From the NCBI GenBank assembly GCA_030263665.1, contig SZPK01000007.1, positions 1-64,000 of the forward strand: a stretch of 64,000 nt of DNA. Reading direction: 5' to 3'. Within the stretch, counting starts at the first letter, position 1. Each line of letters opens with the position of its first letter. The position numbers were made by a program, and so were the translations under genes. A model generated the notes under the pieces. It was not told the origin of the DNA. It worked only from the letters and a program-made list of their open reading frames with translations, and did not search any database. The DNA is from Villigracilis sp024434165. GTDB lineage: Bacteria > Chloroflexota > Anaerolineae > Anaerolineales > Villigracilaceae. Below are positions 52,515 to 60,464 of this stretch, in pieces.

Positions 52515-53612
52515 TCAGATCGTGACCGCCTGCGACGTTCGCAAAGCCGTGCGGATCATCAGGTATTCGGCGATGTTCTCGGCGGTAATGAGACCGACCA
52601 AATGCCCCGCATGGGTGACCGGCAGGGTGGGAAACCCCGACTCCTGAATCCGGTTCAGGGCGGTTTCGACCATGTCGTACGAGTCAATTTCAGGCGGGTT
52701 GCTGCGCATGATCGCCGAGACGGCGACATTCTGCCCGTGCTGGGTAAGCGCGGAGAGGAAGTCATCCCGCGTCACAATGCCCACCACCCGGTCGCCGTCG
52801 TCAATTACGGGAAAATCGTGCTGCGAGCCCGCCAGAATCAACTGCGCCATGCGCGAAAGCGTGTCGCGCGGCGAGAGACTCTTATAATCGGTCAACATCG
52901 CGCGTCCCACCGGAATCCCGCCGATGACGTTCTTCATCTGCACCGCGCTGGCTTCCTGCGAAGCGCCGATGTAAACAAAGAACGCAATGAACAGGAGGAA
53001 TGGGTTGCTGAACAAACCGATGAAGCCCAGCAAAAACGCCATGCCCTGACCGATATTTGCGGCGATCTGTGTCGCGCGGACGTAATCCATGCGCATGGCG
53101 AGCAGCGCCCGCAGCACCCGCCCGCCGTCCATTGGGAACGCCGGAATCAGGTTGAACAACACCAGCGAGATGTTCACCGTCATCACCCGTTCGAGGAAAT
53201 TGCCCGAAGCCACGGTCAGCTCGCCAAGCGGCACCAGGCTCCCGGTCAGGAAAAGATACGCAAACAATCCCGCCGCGATCACCACGTTCACCGCAGGTCC
53301 CATCAACGCCACCCACAACTCCTCGATCGGTTTCTCCGGCATACGTTCCAGCCGCGCCACGCCGCCGATGGGATAAAGGGTAATGTCGCGGGTCCTGATC
53401 CCGTACTTGCGAGCCGTGAGCGCATGACCGTATTCATGTAAAATCACGCACAGAAACAGCACAAGGATAAACCCGATGCCTTTCAACACCTCGAGCCAAC
53501 TCCGATGTTCCAGCCAGTGACTGTACCCAACCCACCCGATCAAAAGCAAAAAGGTGACGTGGATGTAAACATCAATTCCCGCAAATGTTCCCAGTTTCCA
53601 CTGCCATTTCAT
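52515..53612 (-). CDS. M50 site-2 protease with two CBS domains
   Basis: A 365-residue intramembrane metalloprotease. The zinc motif HEYGH (H59-E60-H63) lies in helix 2, and NLIPAFPMDGGR supplies the third ligand. Two CBS domains (about 235-355) follow, as in SpoIVFB-like group 3 site-2 proteases; CBS domains often bind adenosyl ligands. Such enzymes cut membrane-bound regulators. An AAGGAG-like site precedes ATG 53612. Possible substrates in the window include the anti-sigma-like protein at 59938. Confidence 0.9.
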   Translation of the reverse strand: MKWQWKLGTFAGIDVYIHVTFLLLIGWVGYSHWLEHRSWLEVLKGIGFILVLFLCVILHEYGHALTARKYGIRTRDITLYPIGGVARLERMPEKPIEELWVALMGPAVNVVIAAGLFAYLFLTGSLVPLGELTVASGNFLERVMTVNISLVLFNLIPAFPMDGGRVLRALLAMRMDYVRATQIAANIGQGMAFLLGFIGLFSNPFLLFIAFFVYIGASQEASAVQMKNVIGGIPVGRAMLTDYKSLSPRDTLSRMAQLILAGSQHDFPVIDDGDRVVGIVTRDDFLSALTQHGQNVAVSAIMRSNPPEIDSYDMVETALNRIQESGFPTLPVTHAGHLVGLITAENIAEYLMIRTALRTSQAVTI

Positions 53613-53770
53613 GATTCACTCCTTCCAAACATGGATGACATTGTACAGGGGATATGTTAGAAAAGTGTTATAAATATTCTCTCAGGAACTATCAGGATGA
53701 CGACCCGCCTCCGACTCCGCCCGCACCTGCTCTGCCTCTATTAACCTTATTCACACTCAAGGAGAATCCC

Positions 53771-54235
53771 ATGCCCGAAAACCGCCCCGATTTCGACCCG
53801 CAGACCGTCCACCGTTATTTTTCCGCCGCCTGTTTCAACCAGACCTGGGAGTACATCAACAACCCAAACCGCACTGCAGAGGATGACTTCGCCATGCTTC
53901 ACACCGCCATGACCTCCCTCTGGCATTGGACGCAGCGCGAAGACGTCACACCCACGAACCTGTCCATTGGCTATTGGCAGGTTTCGCGCGTGTATGCCCT
54001 GCTCGGTCAGGCGGATAATGCCCGCTGCTATGCGGAAACCTGTTTGAAACACAGCGAAGGCATCGAACCGGAGTACATCGGTTTCGCTTACGAAGCCCTT
54101 GCCCGCGCAGAACTGGTAGCGGGGAACAAAACGAAGATGGATGAATACCTCGCCAAAGCCAGGGAATACGCCGCAAAAGTGCAAGACCCGGAAGACCGCG
54201 AGATTCTCGAAAACGATTTGAGCACAATAAAATAA
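53771..54235 (+). CDS. TPR-like helical protein of unknown function
   Basis: A 154-residue protein built of paired helices. Segments such as YWQVSRVYALLGQADNARCYAETCLK and YEALARAELVAGNKTKMDEYLAKAREYA match the tetratricopeptide pattern. It likely acts as an adaptor. ATG 53771 has GGAG at -10; the longer frame has a low-complexity Pro-rich start and is rejected. Confidence 0.7.
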   Translation: MPENRPDFDPQTVHRYFSAACFNQTWEYINNPNRTAEDDFAMLHTAMTSLWHWTQREDVTPTNLSIGYWQVSRVYALLGQADNARCYAETCLKHSEGIEPEYIGFAYEALARAELVAGNKTKMDEYLAKAREYAAKVQDPEDREILENDLSTIK

Positions 54236-54264
54236 AAACCGCCCATCCACCGATGAGCGATTTT

Positions 54265-54423
54265 CAACTACCCAACTATCCAACTACCTGACTATCCGAC
54301 CACTCGACTATTCGACCATCCAACTAACCGACCACTCGACTACTTGACCATCCGACCACTCGACTATTCGACCATCCGACTAACCGACCACTCGCTACTC
54401 GACTAACCGACTACTTCACCATC
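54265..54423. repeat. Octamer tandem array, 20 units
   Basis: Twenty units of the consensus NRACYANY (for example CGACCACT, CGACTATT, CGACCATC, CGACTAAC) run in register with one 7-bp unit. The stop codon of the minus-strand PLP enzyme (54411-54413) and its final codons lie inside. The array is of the same family as 26096-26143. No spacers, so it is not CRISPR. Confidence 0.9.
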
Positions 54424-55622
54424 CCCATCGCCTTGCCTGCCTGATAGATCACTTCCATGGCTTGCTCGATGTCCGACGGCTCATGCGCCGCCGTGACCGT
54501 TGCCCGCAGGCGGGACATGCCCTCCTGCACGGCAGGGGAGACCACCGGCAGGACGAACACGTCGTTTTCCTGGCAGCGTCTGGTCAGTTCGAAGGCTTTA
54601 TCGTCCGTGCCGCACAGCACCGGCACGATGGCGGTCTCGGTCAGCAGGGTATCGAAGCCCATGCCCTTCAGCCCGCCGATGAATTGCTTTGTGTTCTGGT
54701 TTAGACGTTCGATGCGCTCCGGTTCGTCGAGAATGACTTTGAAGGCTTCGTTTGCAGCGGCGGCTTGCGCCGGGGGCAGCGCCGCGGAGAAGATATAGGC
54801 ACGGCTGCCGTGACGCAGAAAATCAATCAGTTCCTTTTTGCCCGCCACATACCCGCCCACCGAAGGGATGGTCTTGCTGAGCGTGCCCATCTTGATGTCA
54901 ATGACATCTTCCACGCCGAAGTGCTCTTCGATGCCGCGCCCGGTCTTGCCGAGCACGCCCACCGAGTGCGCTTCGTCAATCATCAGCCAGGCGTTGTATT
55001 TCCGGCTCAATTCCACGATCCTGGGCAGGTTGATGATGTCGCCATCCATGCTGAAGACCGAATCGGCGATGACGAGTTTGGCGACATCCGACGGCGCGTT
55101 TTTGAGCAAGCCTTCGAGATGGTCCATGTCATTGTGGCGGAAGCGGCGGAACTCCGCGCCGGACATCAGACAGCCGTCCACGATGGAGGCGTGATTGATC
55201 TTGTCCGAGAAAACGTAATCGCCGCGTCCCATCAGGGTGGAGATGACGGTCAGGTTGGTGACGTATCCCGAACTGTAGGTGATGGCGGCTTCGGCGTGTT
55301 TGAAGTTTGCAATCGTCTCTTCCAGTTCGTTGTGAATGGTCAACGTCCCCGCCAGCGTTCGCACGCCGTTGGTGCCGGTGCCGAATTTGTCTATCGCTTT
55401 TTTGGCGGCTTCGTTGATGCGCGGGTGTCCGACCAGCCCCAGGTACGAGTATGAGGCATACATTCCCATGATGCGCCCGTTCACGCGCACCTTCGCCCCT
55501 CCCAGCATCTCTTCCACAGGCTGGTTGTAAAAATAGTAGTCGTGTTCCTTGATGTACGTCACGCGCTGTTTGAGCGCAGCAATGCGCCGCGTAGTGTTGT
55601 TATCTATGCTGTGGAAATCCAT
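54411..55622 (-). CDS. Alpha-oxoamine synthase family PLP enzyme
   Basis: A 403-residue fold-type I PLP enzyme of the group that condenses an amino acid with an acyl-CoA (8-amino-7-oxononanoate synthase, glycine C-acetyltransferase, serine palmitoyltransferase). DEAHS (216-220) and the PLP lysine K250 in GTLSK are present, as is FGTGTNGVRTLAGT. No bio genes or threonine dehydrogenase are nearby, so the substrate is open; sphingolipid-type synthesis is possible. The C-terminal codons are read from an octamer array. GGAGG precedes ATG 55622. Confidence 0.85.
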   Translation of the reverse strand: MDFHSIDNNTTRRIAALKQRVTYIKEHDYYFYNQPVEEMLGGAKVRVNGRIMGMYASYSYLGLVGHPRINEAAKKAIDKFGTGTNGVRTLAGTLTIHNELEETIANFKHAEAAITYSSGYVTNLTVISTLMGRGDYVFSDKINHASIVDGCLMSGAEFRRFRHNDMDHLEGLLKNAPSDVAKLVIADSVFSMDGDIINLPRIVELSRKYNAWLMIDEAHSVGVLGKTGRGIEEHFGVEDVIDIKMGTLSKTIPSVGGYVAGKKELIDFLRHGSRAYIFSAALPPAQAAAANEAFKVILDEPERIERLNQNTKQFIGGLKGMGFDTLLTETAIVPVLCGTDDKAFELTRRCQENDVFVLPVVSPAVQEGMSRLRATVTAAHEPSDIEQAMEVIYQAGKAMGMVK

Positions 55623-55725
55623 GAAAGTGCCTCCAAAAGGGATTGCGTAAGTTTAGCCGAGGGAGGGGGGATTGTCCAGTGAGCGGTCAACAGAATGGGC
55701 ATCCCCGCCTCTACGATGGCGAAAT

Positions 55726-55921
55726 AAAGTTTGGAGTCAGCCAACGCGCTAGGTGTTTTGTGGACGTTCCTGCAAACAACGGGAGCAAGCTCCCTGGGTC
55801 CAAAGTTTGGAGTCAGCCAGCTTGCTAGGTGTTTTGTGGACGTTCCTGCAAACAACGGGAGCAAGCTCCCTGGGTCCAAAGTTACTCCTGCAAACAACGG
55901 GAGCAGGCTCCCTGGGTCCAA
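55726..55921. repeat. 76-bp tandem repeat, 2.6 copies
   Basis: Copies begin at 55726, 55802 and 55878, each starting AAAGTT. The first two are almost identical over 76 bp; the third lacks about 32 internal bases. Each holds GGGAGCAAGCTCCC, a perfect palindrome. A related single unit sits at 163-249. The block lies in the 309-base gap between ligA and the PLP gene, which has no other feature. Confidence 0.88.
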
Positions 55922-55931
55922 AAAGACGAAA

Positions 55932-57992
55932 TCACGATTTTGTCGCCAGTTTTCTTAATCCGGCTTCGTCGAGAATTTTCACACCCAATGACTTCGCCTT
56001 GTCTAGTTTCGAACCGGGGTTCTCGCCGAGGACGAGATAATCGGTCTTTTTGCTCACGCTGTCGGTGACCTTGCCGCCATTGTTTTCGATGAATTCCTTT
56101 ACGCCGTCGCGCGAAAGGGTCGGGAGCGTGCCGGTGACGACGAACGTCAAACCGCTCAATTTGCCCTCTTTCTTCCTTCCGCGTTCCTCCGCCTGGGGCC
56201 AAACCCCCGCCGCCTTGAGTTTCTTCAAGACCTGCTTGTTGAACGGACGCGAAAACCAATCCACGATTCCCTCCGCGATGTTGGGACCAATTCCTTCGAT
56301 CTGCTGGAGATCATCCGTGCCGGCTTTCGAGAGGGCATCCAAATTCCCAAAGTGACCCGCCAAATCGCCCGCGCTGACCTCACCCACGCCCCGGATTCCG
56401 AGCGCGGCGATCAAGCGCGCCAGGGGACGCGACTTCGACGCTTCGATGGAGGCAAGCAGATTATCGGCGATCTTGCCGGGTGGTTCCTTGTCTGTCTTTC
56501 GATCCTTCTTCGTGACCGCTTCGAGAATGTCGGCGCGGGTCAGCGTGTAAATATCCGCAACGTCCCTGACCTTGCCGGTCTCGATCAGTTTTTCGACGAT
56601 CTTGATACCCATCCCCACGATGTCCATCGCGCCGCGCGAGACGAAATGCTCCACGTTGCGCACCAACTGCGCCGGGCAGGCGGCATTGACGCAATACCAC
56701 GCCACCTCGCCCTCGAAATGTTCCACCGGCTGCCCACAGGCGGGGCAGGTCTGCGGCGGCTTGTATTTTTTCTCCTTCCCCGTGCGCGCATCCACAACGG
56801 GACCGATGACGTACGGAATGACCTCACCCGCGCGTTTGACCAGCACCCGGTCCCCCACGCGGATGTCCTTCTCCGCGATGTAATCGAAGTTGTGCAGGGT
56901 GGCGCGTTCCACGATCACGCCGCCGATTTCCACGGGTTCGAGCATGGCATAGGGAGTCAGCACGCCCGTGCGCCCAACCGCGACGCCGATGTCGTTGAGG
57001 GTGGTGGTCACTTCGCGCGCCGGGAATTTGAAGGCAATCGCCCCGCGCGGGTCCTTGCCCACAAAGCCCAAATCTGCGGCGAGGGTCAAATCGTCAATTT
57101 TAATGACCATGCCGTCGGCTTCGTAAGGAAGCGCATCGCGCCCTTCGTTGAAAGTCTCGGTGTAGGCAATCGCGGATTCAAGATCATTGAAGCGTTTGGC
57201 AAGATCCGTCACCGGGAAACCCAATGACTTGAGATATTGAAGAATCTCCCACTGCGAAGCCGGGACTTTACCGCCCTCGGCATGGACGATCTGATAGACC
57301 AGCAGGGTGATCGGGCGTGAGGCGGTCAGCGACGGGTCCAATTGACGCAGCGACCCCGCCGCCGTATTGCGTGGATTGAGGTAGGTCTTCTCGCCCGCTT
57401 CTTCCAGTTTGCGATTCAATTCTTCAAATTCTTTGATGGGGATAAACGCCTCTCCCCGAACTACAAGATGTTTCGGGATATCTGCCGCTTTCGACTTTCC
57501 ACTTTCCACCGGTATTCTCAGCGGGATGGCTCGCACTGTCCTCAGGTTGCTCGTAATGTCCTCTCCCACTTCCCCGTCGCCGCGCGTGGCTCCCTGCACG
57601 AATTGACCGTCCCGATAATGCAGGACGACCGACAAGCCGTCAATTTTCGGCTCGACCACGAACTTCGCCTTTTCAACGCGGTCGTCCAATTTGCGGATGC
57701 GCTCGTACCAGGCGCGCGCATCGTCCGCGCCGAAGGCGTTGGCAAGCGAAAGGATGGGAGCCGGGTGACGCACCTTCTCGAATTTTTCCGAAGGTTTCGC
57801 GCCGGTGCGCTGGGTGGGGGAGTCGGGTGTGATCCATTCCGGGTGATCCGCTTCGATTTTTTTCAATTCGTTGAGCAGGCGGTCGTATTCCAGGTCACTG
57901 ATGACGGGCGCATCCAACACATGATACCGGTAATTGTGGAAGTTGATCTGCGCCTTGAGTTCTTCATATCGGGAGAGGAGTTTATCTGCCAT
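55932..57992 (-). CDS. ligA: NAD-dependent DNA ligase
   Basis: A 686-residue LigA. The adenylation domain has the active lysine K116 in VEPKIDG. An OB domain, a Cys4 zinc finger (CPACGQPVEHFEG...CVNAACPAQL), helix-hairpin-helix repeats (IRGVGEVSAGDLA...IEGIGPNIAEGI) and a C-terminal BRCT domain (LSGLTFVVTGTLPTLSRD) follow. ATG 57992 gives the standard start MADKLLSRYEELK; the TTG at 58046 lies upstream through a hairpin. A TATAAT seven bases before ATG suggests a leaderless mRNA. Confidence 0.97.
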   Translation of the reverse strand: MADKLLSRYEELKAQINFHNYRYHVLDAPVISDLEYDRLLNELKKIEADHPEWITPDSPTQRTGAKPSEKFEKVRHPAPILSLANAFGADDARAWYERIRKLDDRVEKAKFVVEPKIDGLSVVLHYRDGQFVQGATRGDGEVGEDITSNLRTVRAIPLRIPVESGKSKAADIPKHLVVRGEAFIPIKEFEELNRKLEEAGEKTYLNPRNTAAGSLRQLDPSLTASRPITLLVYQIVHAEGGKVPASQWEILQYLKSLGFPVTDLAKRFNDLESAIAYTETFNEGRDALPYEADGMVIKIDDLTLAADLGFVGKDPRGAIAFKFPAREVTTTLNDIGVAVGRTGVLTPYAMLEPVEIGGVIVERATLHNFDYIAEKDIRVGDRVLVKRAGEVIPYVIGPVVDARTGKEKKYKPPQTCPACGQPVEHFEGEVAWYCVNAACPAQLVRNVEHFVSRGAMDIVGMGIKIVEKLIETGKVRDVADIYTLTRADILEAVTKKDRKTDKEPPGKIADNLLASIEASKSRPLARLIAALGIRGVGEVSAGDLAGHFGNLDALSKAGTDDLQQIEGIGPNIAEGIVDWFSRPFNKQVLKKLKAAGVWPQAEERGRKKEGKLSGLTFVVTGTLPTLSRDGVKEFIENNGGKVTDSVSKKTDYLVLGENPGSKLDKAKSLGVKILDEAGLRKLATKS

Positions 57993-57999
57993 GATTTTG

Positions 58000-58005
58000 A
58001 TTATA
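58000..58005 (-). promoter_or_regulatory. ligA: -10 box for possible leaderless ligA
   Basis: TATAAT on the minus strand ends seven bases before the ligA ATG. No ribosome binding site is visible. Same geometry as at 33526-33531. Confidence 0.5.
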
Positions 58006-58013
58006 AATGAAAC

Positions 58014-58037
58014 CCCGCCCGTTGATTCGGGCGGGGG
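58014..58037 (-). terminator. GC-rich hairpin between ligA and upstream gene
   Basis: CCCCGCCCG, six bases, CGGGCGGGG, then TTTCATTTAT on the minus strand. It lies just after the stop of the 111-residue gene and just before the ligA -10 box. Confidence 0.65.
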
Positions 58038-58042
58038 ATGGG

Positions 58043-58378
58043 TCAATCGTCAATTTTTTTCCAGATATCCGAAGGCGGGCGCTTGAGCGGACGGGTCATT
58101 GCCGAGAGCCGCGCCTCGTAATACGGCTCCGCCTCGGTGGCGAAGCGCGAGAGTTCAAAGAGGTTGCGCTTCACCAGCAAATCGGCAATCTGCCTGGTCT
58201 CTTCGCGCGAGAATGGCAGGTTTTCCGAAAATTCCGTCAGGCTGAAGCGCCTCAGGCGGATGACCGTATTCAGGGCGGAGCGAAGCGGCTCGGAAAACAT
58301 GACGACATCGGACGGGCGGATGTCATCCTTGCGTTCTTCCAATTCCTTGATCGCGAGTTCAAAGAGCGATTTGCTCAT
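58043..58378 (-). CDS. Small helical protein next to ParA-like ATPase
   Basis: A 111-residue soluble protein. The middle, TEFSENLPFSREETRQIADLLVKRNLFELSRF, looks like a winged helix-turn-helix, with a basic C-terminus. It is 28 bases downstream of the ParA-like gene on the same strand and is probably its partner. No family was recognised. Confidence 0.65.
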   Translation of the reverse strand: MSKSLFELAIKELEERKDDIRPSDVVMFSEPLRSALNTVIRLRRFSLTEFSENLPFSREETRQIADLLVKRNLFELSRFATEAEPYYEARLSAMTRPLKRPPSDIWKKIDD

Positions 58379-58406
58379 GACGCCCTGCTTCGTCGCCGCG
58401 GTCCTT

Positions 58407-59162
58407 TCAACTTTTGAGCTGGTCTACAAGGCTGCGCAGCCCCTTGGTTACCGGATGATCGGGGTAGTGCACCGAGAAAATACCCGAGCTGGCAAGGGTC
58501 ATCATTTCGTCCGAGTGGGGCAGCACCGCGCCCACCGGCGCGCCGTAGGTCTGCTCCACACGGGTGCGTACGTCGTCGAAATCGAAGGTGCTGGGCGTCT
58601 TGTTGACCAGCATCAACATCTTCGGCACGTCCAGTTTTTTGGCGACATCCACCGTCACCGCCGTGCCTTGATAGTCCTGCGAATCGGGGCGGAGGATGAT
58701 GATCAGCGCGTTGGAAATGGCGATGGAGAGCAACGTCTCCTCGTTCAAGCCGGGATGCGTATCAATCAGGAGGTAATCGAGCTTCATCTTTTCGATCACG
58801 TCGCGGAAGCCGTCGTTCAGCAAGCCGACATCATATCCCTCGCGCAAAATGCGGGCGATCTCGCCCGGTTTGATGCTGGAAGGGATGAGGAAAATCTGCC
58901 CTTTGATTTCCGCGCCGACATGCCCGGTGACATCCTGCGCCGCCTCTTCGATGGAACACTTGCCCCACAGATAGTCGTTCAGGGAGTGCGCCATATCCGT
59001 TTCATCGAGGTTGAAGAGGACGTGAATGCCAGGCGAGTTGATATCCGTATCCACCACGCAGACCCGCGCGCCGTCCATCGCCAGAAGCGCAGCGATGTTG
59101 GCGGTTGTGTTCGATTTTCCCGTCCCGCCGCGGAACGAGTGAATTGATATGATTTTCGGCAT
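58407..59162 (-). CDS. ParA/MinD-like ATPase with variant Walker A
   Basis: A 251-residue SIMIBI-class ATPase. The loop reads FRGGTGKS (10-17): the catalytic lysine K16 is present but the signature lysine of the deviant Walker A (XKGGXXK) is R11. VVDTDINSPGIH and LIDTHPGLNEETL are the A' and Walker B regions. MinD/ParA proteins position division sites, plasmids or protein arrays; here the cargo is unknown and no parB is seen. ATG 59162 is chosen for GGAG upstream. A promoter lies at 59213-59240. Confidence 0.88.
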   Translation of the reverse strand: MPKIISIHSFRGGTGKSNTTANIAALLAMDGARVCVVDTDINSPGIHVLFNLDETDMAHSLNDYLWGKCSIEEAAQDVTGHVGAEIKGQIFLIPSSIKPGEIARILREGYDVGLLNDGFRDVIEKMKLDYLLIDTHPGLNEETLLSIAISNALIIILRPDSQDYQGTAVTVDVAKKLDVPKMLMLVNKTPSTFDFDDVRTRVEQTYGAPVGAVLPHSDEMMTLASSGIFSVHYPDHPVTKGLRSLVDQLKS

Positions 59163-59212
59163 GTGATTTTGCTCCAAATGAGATACCTGCGATCTGTTGT
59201 CGTCTCATCGGG

Positions 59213-59240
59213 ATTATAGCCTAACTAACCTGAAAGTCAA
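59213..59240 (-). promoter_or_regulatory. Promoter of ParA-like gene
   Basis: On the minus strand TTGACT, 16 bases, TATAAT. Transcription would start near 59206, leaving a 44-base leader. Confidence 0.75.
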
Positions 59241-59366
59241 TTCCCTTTTTTTCTATGTTATATTATCGTGCGTGTCGTCCGCCGTCATCCGCAGCCGCCC
59301 GCATCGTAAGAGAAATTTTCAACCTTTCAATCCTGCAATTAACCAACCAACCCATTTCCCCCCAAA

Positions 59367-59936
59367 ATGACAACCAAATTTATGAGTGACATCCCCAGCC
59401 CGCCCTTTCAGGAACCTGCCGATGAAGTGCTCATCCAGCAGTTCAGGTCCGGCAACCCCGATGCGTTCGACATTCTCTACCAGCGCCACCTCCCCAATGT
59501 GTACAAGCGGGTGAGATACGTGGTGCCGGAGAGCGATGTGGAGGACGTGACGCAGGAAATTTTCATTGCGGCGCTGCGGTCCCTGCCGTCATTCCGCGGA
59601 GAATCCAAATTCGGGACCTGGCTGCGTACCTTGACCAATCACAAGGTCGCCGAGTTTTACCGCAAACGCACGCGCAAGCAGGAGCCCCTGCTCGCCCCGC
59701 TCTCCGAAGCCTCCACCCGTGAGACGGGCAGCACTCCCAGGGCGTTGGAGGAAAGGGTTTTCATACAACGCGCGCTCCAGCGCCTGCCCGAAAACTACCG
59801 CGAGATCATCCTGCTCCGTTTTGCCGAGGATCTCCAGTTCAACGAAATTGCCGAGCTTACCAGCCAGAACCTGGAAGCCACCAAATCCCTGTTTCGCCGA
59901 GCCATTGCCGCGCTTCGCACTCATTTGGATAAATGA
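59367..59936 (+). CDS. ECF-type RNA polymerase sigma factor
   Basis: A 189-residue sigma-70 family factor with only regions 2 and 4. Region 2 includes DAFDILYQRHLPNVYKRVRYVV and DVEDVTQEIFIAAL; region 4 includes LQRLPENYREIILLRFAEDLQFNEIAEL. It directs RNA polymerase to stress promoters. Start may be ATG 59367 or 59382. The following gene starts one base after its stop and is in the anti-sigma position. Confidence 0.93.
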   Translation: MTTKFMSDIPSPPFQEPADEVLIQQFRSGNPDAFDILYQRHLPNVYKRVRYVVPESDVEDVTQEIFIAALRSLPSFRGESKFGTWLRTLTNHKVAEFYRKRTRKQEPLLAPLSEASTRETGSTPRALEERVFIQRALQRLPENYREIILLRFAEDLQFNEIAELTSQNLEATKSLFRRAIAALRTHLDK

Positions 59937-59937
59937 C

Positions 59938-60405
59938 ATGAGTCAACATAACGAACATACCGACCCCAAGAAAGACGACCGCTTGGCGGATTTCACCAAC
60001 CAGGTGCTGGATGGCAGAACCCGGCAAACCGCATCCGGCGCGGACGAAGAGCTGCTCAGCCTCGAAAAAACGGTCCTCCGTTTGAGCGACGCCTTCCCTC
60101 CCAACCCGCTGACCGAAGCCGATGCCAAGCGGATGCTGGTGCGCTTCAAGGCGCGTTTGCGCCGCGAAGAAAAGACCGTCCAACCGTCCTTTTGGAAGCG
60201 CCTGTTCGATTTTCATGCAAACCCGCAGGTGGGCATGATCCTTGCGGCGGTGGTTGTGGTGGTTTTGCTCGTCCTCGGAGTTCCCGCGCTTCAGTCTGGA
60301 GGCTCATCCCTGCCCGGTGCGGCGTCATCCAACAGCGGTCTGTGGGTTGCGCTCAGCCTGCTGGGAATTCTGCTTATCGTTTATTGGTTTTCGCGCCGGA
60401 AGTGA
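59938..60405 (+). CDS. Membrane protein in anti-sigma position
   Basis: A 155-residue protein: about 95 cytosolic residues, rich in charge, then two membrane helices (about 100-118 and 133-150). It has no zinc-binding HxxxCxxC motif, so it is not a standard ZAS anti-sigma factor. Context (direct coupling to an ECF sigma gene, cytosolic helical part, membrane tail) supports an anti-sigma role. If so, release could need proteolysis by PrsW (62463) and the site-2 protease (52515). Confidence 0.6.
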   Translation: MSQHNEHTDPKKDDRLADFTNQVLDGRTRQTASGADEELLSLEKTVLRLSDAFPPNPLTEADAKRMLVRFKARLRREEKTVQPSFWKRLFDFHANPQVGMILAAVVVVVLLVLGVPALQSGGSSLPGAASSNSGLWVALSLLGILLIVYWFSRRK

Positions 60406-60464
60406 GAACGACCTCGGTGCGGTTATCACTTGAAATAGAAACCATTTAGAAAAGGAGAGAAAAA

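Noticed and set aside
54265..54423. Possible CRISPR array
   Set aside because: Units are 8 bp in direct contact with no unique spacers, and no cas gene is seen.
55726..55921. Possible CRISPR array
   Set aside because: Period of 76 bp with the whole unit conserved; no variable spacers.
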